Shown in pieces: positions 1 through 12,081 of a stretch of 64,000 bases of DNA. Both the position numbers and the translations under genes were made by a program. This stretch comes from Chenopodium formosanum (lineage: Eukaryota; Streptophyta; Magnoliopsida; Caryophyllales; Amaranthaceae). Where the stretch lies: assembly GCA_024500155.1 (NCBI GenBank), contig CM044871.1, positions 77,298,402-77,362,401 of the forward strand. The letters are read 5' to 3'. A model generated the notes under the pieces. That model was given only the letters and a program-made list of their open reading frames with translations, was not told the origin of the DNA and did not search any database. Position 1 is the first letter of the stretch, and each line of letters opens with the position of its first letter.

Positions 1-259
1 CAATGTCCTTAACATAACATTGGAAAAAACAACCAAATTAAACTCACATTATTCAGACAAAACAAACATGAAATTCGAGAAACACAAAACCAAGACAAAA
101 CACAACCAAAATCCAAACTACAAGCTCAAAAATCTAGCCAAACTTTTTAGCATCAAGTACAATCACAATGAAAGCAACAACACCATTACACCATAATACA
201 TTTACATACCTTATATTAATGTTAACTAAGGTACAAAATCATATGACAACATTAATACT

Positions 260-354
260 ACCCCCGTTACAGGTTATCTGCAACGATTAGACATTTTTCC
301 TCTTTGCTCTATGTCAAATCGTTGCACATAACCTATAACCTGTAACGGAGGTGG
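260..354. repeat. Short inverted repeat (hairpin, MITE-like)
   Basis: The arms at about 260-294 and 311-354 are near-perfect inverted copies, each containing CGTTACAGGTTAT and CAACGAT, with a loop of about 16 bp. The right arm has an extra copy of the ACCTATA segment. The hairpin lies in the putative intron downstream of the TGA exon. It is probably a small MITE or solo hairpin; no clear TSD was found. Confidence 0.6.
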
Positions 355-434
355 TAAAACCAAACACCAAAAACTATTGTTGGTTTAATGCACAAAAAAA
401 TAGGAGAGAGAAAACTTAAAAAAAAATAACAAAC

Positions 435-632
435 CTGATTTCTGTCATCAGTGTCAACATCTGTAGAGGTATCAGTCTGTTGGCTGGTATCTGCCATTGC
501 ACCAGACTCACCCCAATACTCCAACTGCCTGTTTCCCACCACCCCTCTCTTTTCTACTACCACCTCCCCTGCTTCCACCACCCGAGTGTTCGCCACCGTC
601 ACCGTCGCCGCTGTTGTCGCAGTTGCCCTCAA
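435..632 (-). CDS. TGA-type bZIP transcription factor, N-terminal exon (partial)
   Basis: Only one exon lies in the window. Reading the minus strand, the frame runs through NTRVVEAGEVVVEKRG and EYWGES, then MADTS and TDTSTDVDTDDRNQ, and meets a donor (CAG|GTTTGT) at 434/435. The MADTS..TD.STD.DTD..NQ signature is typical of the N terminus of TGA2/HBP-1b class D bZIP factors, which bind TGACG (as-1) elements and work with NPR1 in salicylate signalling. The upstream TRVVE...WGES stretch resembles the N-terminal extension of the longer TGA2.1-like forms. The bZIP and DOG1-like domains would lie to the left of base 1. The 5' limit is uncertain: either an acceptor near 629 or a start at the ATG at 497. 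Assignment rests on the signature only. Confidence 0.7.
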
Positions 633-639
633 GTAATTA

Positions 640-1672
640 TTCTACCAAAATAACACCCAAAAAAAAAATCCAAAAAATTACACAGATTCTTAAAATGAAA
701 TTTTTAAAAATTGGGTGTTGTTAAATTTTGCATAAATTATAAGAAATTACAAAAATAATACCGCATTTGCGGCTTCAAAAGGTAAACTTGAAGGAAAGGC
801 GATGTTGTTTGATCTTAGACCACAAAGACCACCTATGAACAACAGAAACAGAACAATGGAAGTGGTTAGAAAAAATAAATATTATGAAAAGTAATGTTTT
901 TTTTTTTTTTTTTTTATTATTATCAATTTTTTTGAAGTTTATTTAAAGAGTTAAATAGAGAAGGTGAGTTTACTTCGGCTTAAATCAACCGCATCTTGTT
1001 GGTGGAAAACAACTGGGTGTTCAAGCTCACCTATGTTGCGCGTATTACTTTCATCTCCCCTGTTTTTCACACAAAAACAGAACACACCATTAATAAAACC
1101 CGAAATCGGATCAAATCCCGTCTACATCATTTAAATAAAAGAGTAGGGGATTGAAGAATAAGACCTGAATATGTAAGGTGAGTGGTAATACAATTCTCTG
1201 AAGCTTTGCATTTTTGTTGCTGTTAATCTGAGCTATCGTTGTCAATTTTTGAAAAAGATGGAAGTGTAAATTTAGGTACTTAGCTTGGTTACATAACAAT
1301 GACATAAATAAAATGAGGTATTTAAAAAAAGAAAATAGGGAAATGTAATGATTGAGAAAGGAAAAAAAGAGGGAAGTACAGAAACATGGATAAAGGAAGA
1401 TATAATTGCATAGAAAAATGTCAAAATTTTTGGAGTGTAAAATCATAACAGTAAAGGACCTCTGACCAGGGGATTGCGTATCAGAACCATAGCAGCTAAG
1501 ATTGAGGTGGGTCTTTTTAGAGTTTTGGTTATCAAATTTCTAATAAATTATTATTGCAAATCTTAATACTCGGTTTCTAAATACATGAAACATCTTGAGT
1601 TATAACCTCATTTATTCATAAGGATAATTCATTTTATCTCTAAAAGTAATCCAGATTTATTAAAGAGATTGT
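640..1672. other. Upstream/intronic DNA of the TGA gene, no further gene seen
   Basis: AT-rich with T/A homopolymers (about 898-916). A 111-codon frame on the minus strand at 1111-1446 is low-complexity F/L/S-rich and is not accepted as a gene. A short motif, AAATCCCGTCTACATCA, at 1113-1129 recurs near the two other genes (see findings). The TGA promoter or earlier exons may be here, but no exon is recognisable. Confidence 0.4.
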
Positions 1673-1675
1673 TAA

Positions 1676-1867
1676 GGGTCTATTTTCATTGACTGAATTC
1701 AGCTAAACTGAACTGAACTGAACTGAACTGAACTGAGCTGAACTGAAATGAACTGAATATTTTATAAGAGAAGGAAATTAGGAGCTGAACTGAACTGAAC
1801 TGAATTAAACTGAGCTGAACTGAACTGAACTGAACTGAACTGAATTTCAACGTAAGAGAACAGGCCC
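1676..1867. mobile_element. Tourist-like MITE, copy A (CTGAA-rich)
   Basis: Flanked by TAA at 1673-1675 and 1868-1870. The termini GGGTCTATTTTC and GAACAGGCCC are inverted relatives. The interior is mostly a tandem pentamer (CTGAA/GAACT)n. A 3 bp TAA/TTA duplication fits the PIF/Harbinger (Tourist) class. Related copies lie at 12082, 17533 and 19259. Confidence 0.7.
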
Positions 1868-2426
1868 TAAATATACTTGAGTGTACATTGAATCAATGAG
1901 TATTTTATTTCCATTTTGATGATTGTTATTCATTTAATCATCAATGAAAATCAAAAACTAACTTTAAATTAATTGTGTATACGAGAAATCCGAGTGTATA
2001 TAACAATTTCTAAATTTATTATATAAGTAATACGTAGTATAAGTATAAAGTAATAAAAAAATAAAGAATCTCATTTCATTCAAATAATCCCTGTTTTTTT
2101 GTTTGAACTAATGAATGAATAACTAAAATTGTTTTTCAAAGTAACCCCATTTTCTCTTTGAAGTAACCCATGTACATCCAAGGGTAATCCATTTATTCAT
2201 CACCATAATCCCTATTATTTAATTAATTACATTATATGTGAAGTGACAACACGACCCACATTATGTGCTACATGTAAGAATTTGTGTTTGACCTTTTACA
2301 TTATACATCCCAAATTGAGCATCTTTTATCAATTGAACATGCCACTTTTCAGTATACCACATACAATACAACAAAGCTAATTTTGATGAATGTTTATCTT
2401 TAATAGAGTAGTAAATAAACTATTAC

Positions 2427-2604
2427 TACCTCTATTTCATATTATGTGCAAAATTTGTCAAAAGTGAATGTTACACTTTATATGCAACAATATTTTCTTT
2501 CCTTTTAAATATGTTGTTTCTTTGTGTTTCTCTTCTAATCAAATGAATTTTTTTTCTTTCTCCAATTAACACCCAAAAAAAATTGTTTAAAAGTCCGTAT
2601 TGAG

Positions 2605-2654
<50 letters not shown>

Positions 2655-2705
2655 AGGAAAGTCTGTGTTGAGACCTTTGTTGCACATAATATGAAATTGT
2701 GGTAA
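2427..2705. mobile_element. Stowaway-like MITE with long T tract
   Basis: TTTCATATTATGTGCAA at 2435-2451 recurs exactly inverted at 2680-2696, next to TACTACCTC- and TTACCAC-type ends that recall the CTCCCTCCGT termini of plant Stowaway elements (Tc1/mariner, TA target). The interior contains a 47-base T run (2607-2653) with related GTCCGTATTGAGA and GTCTGTGTTGAGA sequences either side. Confidence 0.6.
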
Positions 2706-3731
2706 TTAATACTTCATAAATACATATGTGATAATAATAAAATTTGAATCAATTTCAAGAAACATTATATTGAGATGATTTTGAATATCAATATCAAAAT
2801 CTTGACCTTAATAACAAAGGTGGCTATAGGAATAAAAATTAAATCTTCTACATATACTTGTCCACCACCATAGTTCTAGCTAAGCCTGTGTTAAGAATTT
2901 GAGAACTTAAAACTCAATCCAAAAATCTAATACTCCCTCCATGCTCCATTGGGGTCGTACATGTACATATTCACGTTGTTCTCAACTTGTTAAGTTTAAT
3001 TTAAGTAACAAATTAACCTAGACCATAATCAAGTAATCAACTAAACGCTCATCCGCAGTTTTAGATCATGTAGTTGGTATTGGGCATGTTTGGTAAATGG
3101 TTTTTATTAGTTTTTGCCTTTTTTATGCGGTCAAATAGTAATAAAAAAAAAATTAAAAAAAGTGTTTGATAATTAACCTTTTTTTTTTTTTTTTACAAGT
3201 ATAATTAACTTTTCAATTAGCAAAAAAGCAGGCTTTTTAAGCAAATTTTGTTTTTTTTTCCCTACCTATTCAAACAAGACAAGTGAACCAGCAACCGCCA
3301 TTTGTCAAACAAGACCATTAAGTTTGAAAGAGCATCCTAACCTTGTTCTTTACATTACCTTAATAAACTTCTGAATAATTAATTTACCATTTCATCAAAT
3401 CTCTCGTTGCACATAAAAAATTAACCATTGCTCATAAATAGTCATAGATAGTACACATATATGAAATCATGGATCCATTAGATTTACAACTTTGCACCCC
3501 AAAAAAAAAGATCCAAGAGGTAATTATAATATCAATGCAATAGGGTAAACAGAATAGGTGCAGGCTTTTTATTATTGCCGTCTGACTTGGGAATTTAGTG
3601 TTCCAAAAAAACTTCAGAAAAAAACCTCTACTACTTGAAACCCAGATTTATTTAATTTTTGTCTTCATTTCTCACGCTACTTGCTCCTCTACGAGCGTGC
3701 ACTTCCTTGTTTTCGCATCGTATTGTGTACC
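2706..3731. other. AT-rich intergenic DNA
   Basis: No gene seen. A lone TACTCCCTCCATGCTCC at about 2932 looks like a single Stowaway terminus. Homopolymers occur at 3180 and 3250. A short open frame at 3598-3831 runs into the hAT-like element that starts at 3740. Confidence 0.4.
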
Positions 3732-3739
3732 CCCTGCTC

Positions 3740-4277
3740 TAGGGGTGCTTATCGAGCGAGTCGATCACGAGCTGAGGGGTGCTCGACTCAACTCGAAAAC
3801 TTTTTACATGTGCTCAACTCGTGCTCGCTAAAGTTTCGAGCAAATAAAACATGCTCGACTCGTACTCGTTAAAGTTTCGAGTCGAGTCGAGTAGCTCACA
3901 ATCTGCTCGTTAAAATTTTGGTACTTCTATTATTATATGTCTTTATTTATTTTTTGTTCAATTTATATTGTAATCCTTATTATATATAGATATTAATAAA
4001 AATTTACTCTTTCTTTTTTTATGATATAAATTAAGGCTTAATTAGTGTCAAATTTGTTTAAAGATAGTAACTTTGTTTGCAAATTTTATATTAATAATAT
4101 TTTATCGAGTTGCTCACGAGCTTATCGAGTTGAGTTAGAGCTTGCTCAACTCGTGCTTGTTAACCTCTTGAGTCGAGTCGAATTCGAGTCGAGCTAACTC
4201 GAGTCGAGTTTTGACCGAGCATTGACCGAGTCGAGTAAGAGTTGCTCGCGAGCTGCTCAACTCAATTAGCACCCCTA
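3740..4277. mobile_element. hAT-like non-autonomous element, copy 1 (TAGGGGTGC family)
   Basis: Termini TAGGGGTGC and GCACCCCTA are flanked by a perfect 8 bp duplication CCCTGCTC (3732-3739 and 4278-4285), the TSD length of the hAT superfamily. Both sub-terminal regions consist of repeated CTCGACTCG / CGAGTCGAG words, so the ends fold extensively. The centre is AT-rich and non-coding. Copies 2 and 3 are at 11063 and 13369. Confidence 0.85.
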
Positions 4278-4285
4278 CCCTGCTC

Positions 4286-5890
4286 TATGACTCTATCTAC
4301 TGGAAATTCATACTACTCGAGTACTTGTAGCTTGCTTCTTGTTTTTGATACGGCATACTGCGCTTTGAGTTATTGTTTCGGATACGGGCTGACCGTGCAT
4401 TATGCAGCCTCATGCACGGGCTGCTACTGTGTAACTGGAAGTTTCCTGCTTGAAATATAATTCTTCTTCTTTTATTACTGACATGGAAAAATTATAAAAT
4501 TTAATACAAGGTACGTAGCATTAATTAACTATAAACCAATACGGATATAATAAGATCTCATATATCAATATTTTTTATCAATTATAAATCAATAAGTTCA
4601 GTCAGAGTGAAGTATATGAACCGTGTAAAAATTAAAGTGTTGCATTTAAAAGAGAACGGAGAAAGTTATCAGCAAATTTTGGAATGACTTGACTCAAACT
4701 AGGGTTGTCAATGGCACCGGAGGCGGTGGGTGTTGGGCTTCTCATCCTTTCATCATCATTTCATTGCCGTGGTGGATCTAATGTAATTCTCAATACAAAC
4801 AAAAAAATCATGTATGCAATGTTAGTATGTTACCCACTTATATATCCTTTCCCACCAAATCCCCATATGCTTAAAAGCCTTATACGAAATGTGCAATATT
4901 TTATTTTTAACGGGAATATGTAATAATTTTTGTTAAAAATTATTGAAACAACATTTTTTTTAAGTCTATATTCAATTTATGTGTTGGCTCGATTTGATAT
5001 TTGTTCTACAAAGAAATGTCATGGTAACCTAAATTGACATGCGCTACCTTCGTTTCTTTTTATTTGCAACATGGATTATAAAAAGAAGCTACACATTAGA
5101 TGCAACAAATGTTTTTTTCCCCTATTTAAGAGGTCATTTGTCTCCATCTCTTTTATCATCACGAATTCACGACATCACATGCATTCTTAATTTTCTCTCT
5201 CCATTTAACAAGGTATGGGCGTATGGCCAGCCACATATAATAATTTGTGTACTCCGTATTTTATTACCTTTAGTTTTCTCCCAATCTCCTTCCCAACCAC
5301 CATCACCATCCCATGATTCCCATCACACCATTTTCCACTACATACATCAAGCATGAAATCATATTTTGGTTTTTAAACCAAATTCAATTTGATTATTTTG
5401 TATAGAGGAATTCAAAGGGGTGGAATCATAGAAGAAAAGTGTGCAACAAAGGGTATGCATTGGGGTTTTAGTCAGGGCAGAGGAGATTGAAAGGAGAACA
5501 AGTAAATTGAGCGATAAGTGTTTGTGTGGGAGACTGGGCGGTGGTGTGGCTGCAACTTGTGTGAACTTCATTTCGTGGTTAAAAGGGTGTTGTGGTGGCG
5601 GGTGATATGGTGATGGAATAGTTGTTGATGGTGGTAGGAGTCTAAGGACATGGAATAAATCGCATTCAGCTAATCATAGAGAATAAGGTTAAAACCCAGA
5701 AAACATATGTAGTAAAAAAGTGGGTTGCTGCATGATACCACCACGGAGACACTAGGTACAAGCAAAGATACAACAGAGAACTATGTAGTATGTAAGATTC
5801 TTCATAAAAATTGCAGCAGAAGAATTGCCTTGACCAGAAAAAAACTCTAGCTAAAAATTGATTAGAACAAAGAGCACATACATTCGAACA
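4286..5890. other. Intergenic DNA between hAT-like element and 14-3-3 gene
   Basis: I see no supported gene. Several 60-105 codon frames (such as 5039-5356 on the plus strand) have no recognisable domain and overlap AT-rich sequence. The right part probably holds the 14-3-3 polyadenylation region. Confidence 0.35.
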
Positions 5891-6144
5891 CATTATTGGA
5901 CTACATAGCTTTCATTTGATGAATCTACGTCGAGTGCACTCAAGTGCAAAGTGTTGAAAACTGAAAGTAGACAATAATAATTAATGAAGCGTGTCTTGGT
6001 AAGATATATAGAGCATCTAATTGACGCTGCAGATGACAAACAAACATTAAAGCATACCAAGTATGGGAAAAGTCTAGAGCAACATAACAAATATCCAAGT
6101 TAAATAAATACATTCCATCTAACTCCTTCAACAAAATGACCAAA

Positions 6145-9100
6145 TCATTGTTGTCCAGGAGCGGCGTCATCTTTTGTAGCTTCCTTGATCTCATCGCCAA
6201 CATCCTCCTGTTTTGCACAACATATGTGTAAAACAATAGTTGGATTTCCTTTCTAAAAATTAAGATAACATCTATGCTATAAAAGACGGGGAAGGAGGGG
6301 GGGAATGTTCGAAAGGTGGGAGAGAGAGAGTACCGCATTATCAGAAGTCCATAGTGTCAAATTGTCACGGAGGAGCTGCATGATCAAGGTGCTGTCTTTG
6401 TAGGATTCCTCACCCAGAGTATCTAGCTCTGAAATGGCTTCATCAAAAGCCTGGAATGCATTGTGTCGTTAGAAAATTTGATTTCGGAATGTGAATCTCT
6501 TAAAATCAAAAGCTTCATAAAGAACTTATAATTACAGACTTAAATAGTAAAACCAAAAAAAAACACACACACACAAGAGAAAAAAAATTGAAGGATCAAA
6601 GGGAAATCTAGCAATTCTATAGCTGCAACCAGCCAACAACCGACCACACTAATCATTCAGTATCACAATTATAAACATACACTACGTCGCTGCCATGTGC
6701 TAGAATTAACCATTGGTGGTAAGTAGCAAAATCTTATTGGATTTCAATTCATAATGGTGTACTTAGTCGTCAATATGTTAATCTTATTGGATTAATCATA
6801 CATAATGTGTGTTTATACTATTAACTTTGGGACATAAAGATAAACCTTTTGCAAGTTCAGCTTTCCAATCTGTATTAGAATTTCAACCTTCTACTTTACT
6901 TATCGGTTAATCACTACCTCCCTGCAATGAACTTCACCTAATTAATTTTTTAAATCAATCAAGGACCAAATGTTGATGTTACCATCTTGATGGTTGATTC
7001 AAAGCCAAATGATGATTAATTAAGGGTCACATTATATACTGATTTACAATACAAAAAGTGTTCTAATAGAAGTCACTTATAAAATAATGTCATACAAAAG
7101 GAAGCTAACGACATATATTCCTTACAATAATCAACTCAAGAATAAAGTGCATCGGTATAGATCACTTTTATTAACAACCACCTTACTTAAAATAAGGTCA
7201 TACAAAAGGAAGTTGGCAACATATATTCCTAACAATAATAAACTCAAGAAAAAAGTGCATTCGCTATAAAGCACTTTAATAACACCAACCTACATACTTG
7301 CAAACATAAACACACAAAGCCATATATATGAGAAGACAGTGATTAACAAACATAATGAAGCAAAACTTTTAGTTAGATATTCGGTATCCAAATAGCAAAG
7401 ATAAAGCACACCAATGTATTCCCAGCGCCATTACTCAATGTAAGTAAAAAACTTAAGAGGGGAAAACCCAAACAAATTGTTATGTCATTGGTTAATAACA
7501 TTTACAACCTTTATAGATATAATCTCTCTTCCTAAAAGCCATTTATATACTTTGAAATTAAAATGCAGCACTAAAAAGTTTTGTCATGGAGTCTTGAGGT
7601 ATCAGGTAGTCAGGTACATTATACAAAACACAATTTCATCCCAATTCTATCATTACATGCATATCCATGTATAACCTGTGCCAATCACCTCATTAAACAT
7701 AAAAAAATGGGTGTGTTGGGGAAAAGGAGTCATCATCTCACAAATAAATCTTGTGTAATGAGATAAACAATCAACTACCATGTAAATAACGAGGAAAAGG
7801 AATTTGAAAAGAATTTGATGGCATAAGTAACCCTCCACCACTCAATTGGAGAAAAAAAATTATGGAAAGAAGAGGATAAGCAACAAGGACTCCTAAAAGG
7901 ATAAATTTCTTACATATCTCGAATTAACAAGAGTTTACAAAGGATTTATAATTTACATCGAACTTCGTTTAAGTGGAGCCTAAAGGCTAATTTCTTGATA
8001 AGCATCTAGTTGACAAATCCACAAGAGCCAGTGCTTAACAACTTTTTCAAGGAAGTGTGCGTGGTGCAGGACCAAGTGAAACTTATAGGAAATATTGTAC
8101 AGGCCCAGAAGGAGAACCATCAAGCATACAAAACTTTTTAGGAAAAGAAATCAATCTCAAGGCAGTAAAAAGTGTAGATAGTCAGTCAGAGAGAAGGGAA
8201 TTAGAAAGCGTAGGATAGACTCCTTAGCACATGGCTTGCCTTAACATGGGAGACTAAAATATAACAGGTAAAAATTGGAACTCTTCTGAACTAACTCATG
8301 TAACACTTTTGCAAACCCTATTATAGCTAATTTTTTATGTTATCACCAATTAACGTCTGCAAACAAATATAAGTTGGGTTTAACAGGCTGTTATTCCCCT
8401 TACTTTACTACCTTCTTCCTTGTTCAATTACCTCTTCCTGCCCTGTTCATTTGCATGCTTATGATAATTTCATCTCAACGTAACTCTCTGTCATTTACAT
8501 CCTCTCACTTTACCAAGGTTAGAAGACAACAACTTATTCACCAACATTATATCAAATGCTCTAACAAGTACATCTAGTTGTCCCAATTTTTCTCCTTCTG
8601 TAAAATTTAAATCCCTAGATTCGATTATTAAATGACATAACAGTCTAATATCTGGTAGTTGTTTTGGGTTTGGGGGGAGGAGGGGAGAATGTCTTATGAT
8701 TAGCAGTTCACTACAAATTTACAAGGCAATTGTTTGCAAAGAGTATCATCCGTGAACTAAAAGGTAGTTCTAAATTTTCCCCTCTTAATATTGCTGCAAA
8801 CTGCATAGGCAAGAAAATTTCTGAAAAGAAAACCACTTGGGATAATGGTAAATTCTACGAAAAAAAAATTCAGGGTCTCTTCAAATAGAGGTGTCTTTCT
8901 TATGATAAATTAACTTTATTATTATTTTTGTATAATAAATAAATTCCCCATTTCCTCCAGTGAAAGTCAATACTGATTTGTTGGAGGTAGACCAGGCTAT
9001 GGCATTAGGTCATTACGTTGAACTATACAATCATGACATTTTTATTGAACCACCATAAACTGAAAGTAAGATATTGCATATTTCATCCAGAATACTGAAG

Positions 9101-9846
9101 TAAAGAAGCAATTATGCAATACTAACAAAGAATGTTTAAGGTGTACAAACCTGCTTGGCCAGAGCACAGGCACGATCAGGCGAATTCAAGATCTCATAGT
9201 AGAACACGGAGAAGTTAAGTGCAAGCCCCAGCCTTATTGGGTGAGTAGGAGGCAGTTCAGCCAGCGCAATGTCCTACAAGCAAGATATCTCAGTAATTAA
9301 TTATGTTTCAATTATGTAATAACCCATTTTGTAACTACTACAACAGCAAGCTGATAGACCCACCTGGGCAGACTTGTAAGCCAACAAGGTGTGCTCAGCA
9401 GCATCCTTTCTCTCAGCTCCGGTCTTGAATTCAGCCAAATACCTGTGGTAATCACCCTTCATCTTCAGGTAAAATACCTTTGACTCGGAAGCAGTTGCGG
9501 ATGGGACAAGATGTGAATCAAGAAGTTTCAAGATCCCCTCACAGATCTTACTGAGCTCAGCCTCGATTTTCGCTCTGTACTCCTTGATGATAGCTACATG
9601 GTCCTCGTTCCCACGGCTCTCTTCCTTCTGTTCAATGGATGAGGTAATTCTCCATGAAGCCCTCCTTGCCCCAATCACATTCTTGTAGGCAACAGAGAGG
9701 AGGTTCCTCTCCTCCACTGTCAACTCAACATCGGCAGTCTTCGCTACCTTCTCCATGAACTCCACCATTTCCTCATACCTTTCAGCCTGCTCAGCCAATT
9801 TGGCTAAGTAGACATTCTCTTCCCGGGATCCTTCTACTGGCGACAT
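6145..9846 (-). CDS. 14-3-3 protein (general regulatory factor)
   Basis: Four coding exons with GT-AG borders: 9364-9846, 9151-9273, 6334-6450 and 6145-6207, joining in frame to 261 aa from ATG 9846 to TGA 6145. The product is a dimeric adaptor that binds phosphoserine/threonine motifs. Signature 1, RNLLSVAYKNV, is at residues 47-57. Signature 2 runs from YKDSTLIMQLL at about 219 to 238. The phosphopeptide-binding set is present: K55, R62, R135-Y136 (DYHRYLAEF) and N181 (LALNFSVFYYEI). The acidic, Q-ending variable C tail is encoded by the last exon. Oddities: residues 39-44 read DVELTV where plant relatives usually have DVEELTV, and WRITSSIEQ where WRIISSIEQ is usual. The intron between exons 2 and 3 is 2.7 kb. 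Exon sequences look intact and functional. Confidence 0.96.
7081..7290. repeat. Tandem duplication in the 14-3-3 intron (unit about 108 bp)
   Basis: Unit 1 starts at 7081 and unit 2 at 7189. They share GTCATACAAAAGGAAG, ACATATATTCCT and AAGTGCAT in the same order, with scattered substitutions. It lies inside the large 14-3-3 intron and is not coding. Confidence 0.7.
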
Positions 9847-10512
9847 CGTTCTTCACTTTAAACAAAAATGAAAAATTTGTCAAATTAACAACCCTGATTT
9901 ATACCAAACAGAACAATCACTTCAAAAAAAAAAAAAAAAAAACAATCATTGATTTAAAGAACAATACCCAAAGCTAAAAATAACAACCCATTTTAATGAT
10001 TCATAATAATATTATATAATCAACTATCCAACCACTTGATTTTTGCTCTTCAAACCACAAACTTAAAAGCAAATCAAATCGTACCCTAAACTCGGGAATC
10101 CGGGATAAAATCTCGTCTACATCACTGTCTTACTACGGATCCTACCGTAGCAAAAGTCTATAAAGTCTAACAACAGTAGTTTTACCTCAAATTTACAAAC
10201 CCTCAACGTTCATCAAACAATAAATCAGACCATAAATCAAACAATCATTAACCCATTTACCAATCTAACACACAAAAATCAAAATTAAACAACCCTTAAG
10301 CAATTATATCCCAAAGCTTCATCAGATCTACATAAAAAAAAAAATTAAAAAAAAAAAAAAAAAACAGAAAAGGGTACTGACTTATGAATTAAAAAGCATC
10401 AAAATCGCTAAAAAAAAACATACCCATCACAATTAACAAAAGTACAAAGACATACAAACAATCAAACATGAAAAAACAAATCAAAAAACAAAGATTAAAG
10501 ATTAGATATTAC

Positions 10513-10600
10513 CAGAAAATGGGGTTTTGGTTTCTCTCTTTTTTCTCTCTCTATTTTTTTTTTTTTTTTCTATCAAGTGAGTGAAAGAGACACAAATTTG
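10513..10600 (-). other. Probable 5'UTR exon and transcription start region of the 14-3-3 gene
   Basis: A donor TCTG|GTAATAT (minus strand, 10511-10513) is preceded by a TC-rich stretch typical of plant leaders. A matching acceptor (AAAG|TGAAGAACG) sits just before the ATG at 9846, giving a leader intron of about 650 bp. Leader introns are common in plant 14-3-3 genes. The start of transcription itself is not visible. Confidence 0.5.
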
Positions 10601-10686
10601 GAAATTAGAGCCTTTCAAAAACCTGAGGAATCAACGGCAAAGGCAAAATGGTGGTTTCCACGTCCCAACAGTCAACCCCCAGAAAG

Positions 10687-10702
10687 GCACGTGCTGCACG
10701 TG
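10687..10702 (-). promoter_or_regulatory. Double G-box upstream of the 14-3-3 gene
   Basis: Two perfect CACGTG hexamers at 10688-10693 and 10697-10702 are separated by three bases (GCACGTGCTGCACGTG). Further ACGT cores lie nearby (CCACGTC at about 10657, CCACGTT at about 10722). G-boxes are bound by bZIP and bHLH factors, and paired ACGT elements are typical of ABA/light-responsive plant promoters. The placement is about 100-190 bp upstream of the inferred leader exon. Regulation is inferred. Confidence 0.55.
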
Positions 10703-11062
10703 AGTTGCTCCTCAACTTGTTGCCACGTTGGTTGCCAGTTTTTGACAAGTTAAAATGACTCTCAAAGTAGTCTGGCTCCTCAAACTCAAAGTGTGCTAGT
10801 AATTGCCTACTTGTATTTGGTAAGAGGTTGCAAATTTGAACACAAATTTGATTTTCTTTTTGGTTATGCAATTAGATGAGTAAAGTTACAAGTAAATTGC
10901 AAGAAAGTATAAGATAGTCAGATTTCATGAGAAGAAAAGAAAAGTTGAAAATAAGAACAGTTTATCTTTGCGTGCATCGGGTGTACAATAATATGTGCTA
11001 AATAGTACTGAAAATATAGTATGAGTTCTTGTATCAAGAATTCTTTTAATTTAAATGCACAT

Positions 11063-11396
11063 GCTAGGGGTGCTAAATGAGCACAGTAGCTCAAACTCGA
11101 CTCTAGTTGGCTCGTGCTTGCTCGTATCAGCTCGAAACTCGATAAATGTACAGCAAATTCAATATTTTTCTATCTTTAAAAACAAAAATTTACTTTGAAA
11201 CCGATAAATTAAAATTAGTACAGTTTAGTAGGAAAAATTTATGTAAAAGAAGAAAATAAAATCAACAAATGTTTGAAATTCAAGAGATCAAAATCTTTAA
11301 ACGAGCAACTCATGATCGACTCAGCTCAACTTGAACCTTAACGAGCACGAGTCGAGCAACTCTTTGCAGTGATCGACTCGCTCAATTAGCACCCTT
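11063..11396. mobile_element. hAT-like non-autonomous element, copy 2
   Basis: ATGCACAT occurs at 11055-11062 and 11397-11404, an 8 bp duplication. The ends are TAGGGGTGCTAAATGAGC (from 11065, with two extra bases GC before it) and GCTCAATTAGCACCCTT. Sub-terminal CTCGACTC words match copy 1. It is shorter than copy 1 (334 bp) and non-coding. Confidence 0.75.
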
Positions 11397-11404
11397 ATGC
11401 ACAT

Positions 11405-12078
11405 CAAAGAAGCTGCAAGTCTTTTAACTATTATAAATTATAATGAGCCTATAATTATATATACTCACATCTTCGCATAACATGCATATACGTCATGTGG
11501 AAAAACATATAATTTGACTCATTAAAGCATATATTTTTTTTAAAAAGGAAAGATATAAGAAGCTTGATTAGGCTTCTTTCAACCCAACCTATTTGAATTA
11601 ATTAAAAAAAATTATTACTAAAAAAAGTATTAATATCATGTTGCGTTTGCATGAAATGACCTACACAAGCAATATAATATGTTGCGCTATTGCCCTTTAT
11701 ATAGATATGCCTAGATTCGACGAAGGAGAAAAGACGAAGGAACTCTCTAATATCTTCCTATAGTAGTAACTGAATCTTCCACGGGTACTGAACTTTATCC
11801 TGCAAAATATTAATTATAACTTATCCCCTTTCAATAAAATATATGAGTAAACTATGTTGTTTTCGGGATATTTTCGGGTCGGGCTAAACAAATCAACTAA
11901 AAATGCATAAAAAAAACATTTTTAAACCCGTCTAAAAAAAATTCAGGCCGAAAAAATCCCTCCAAAATCGGGCCGAGCTAAGTATGATCGGGTCTAGAAA
12001 TAAAAACTAATAAGAAATATAATTTTTTTTTTTCATATTAAAACGCAACTTTTGATCCACTAATCCTAATTTCACCAT
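11405..12078. other. AT-rich intergenic DNA with TE scraps
   Basis: No gene. A fragment at 11860-11995 carries GGGTCGGGC / GGGCCGAGC words like the sub-terminal repeats of other non-autonomous elements. No boundaries could be fixed. Confidence 0.35.
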
Positions 12079-12081
12079 TAA

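Noticed and set aside
1111..1446. 111-codon minus-strand frame
   Set aside because: Phe/Leu/Ser-rich product of AT-rich DNA, no domain or conserved motif.
5039..5356. 105-codon plus-strand frame
   Set aside because: No recognisable domain, hydrophobic/AT-driven composition, no neighbouring exon signals.
10605..10871. 88-codon minus-strand frame upstream of the 14-3-3 leader
   Set aside because: Overlaps the promoter with G-boxes; no domain; probably chance.
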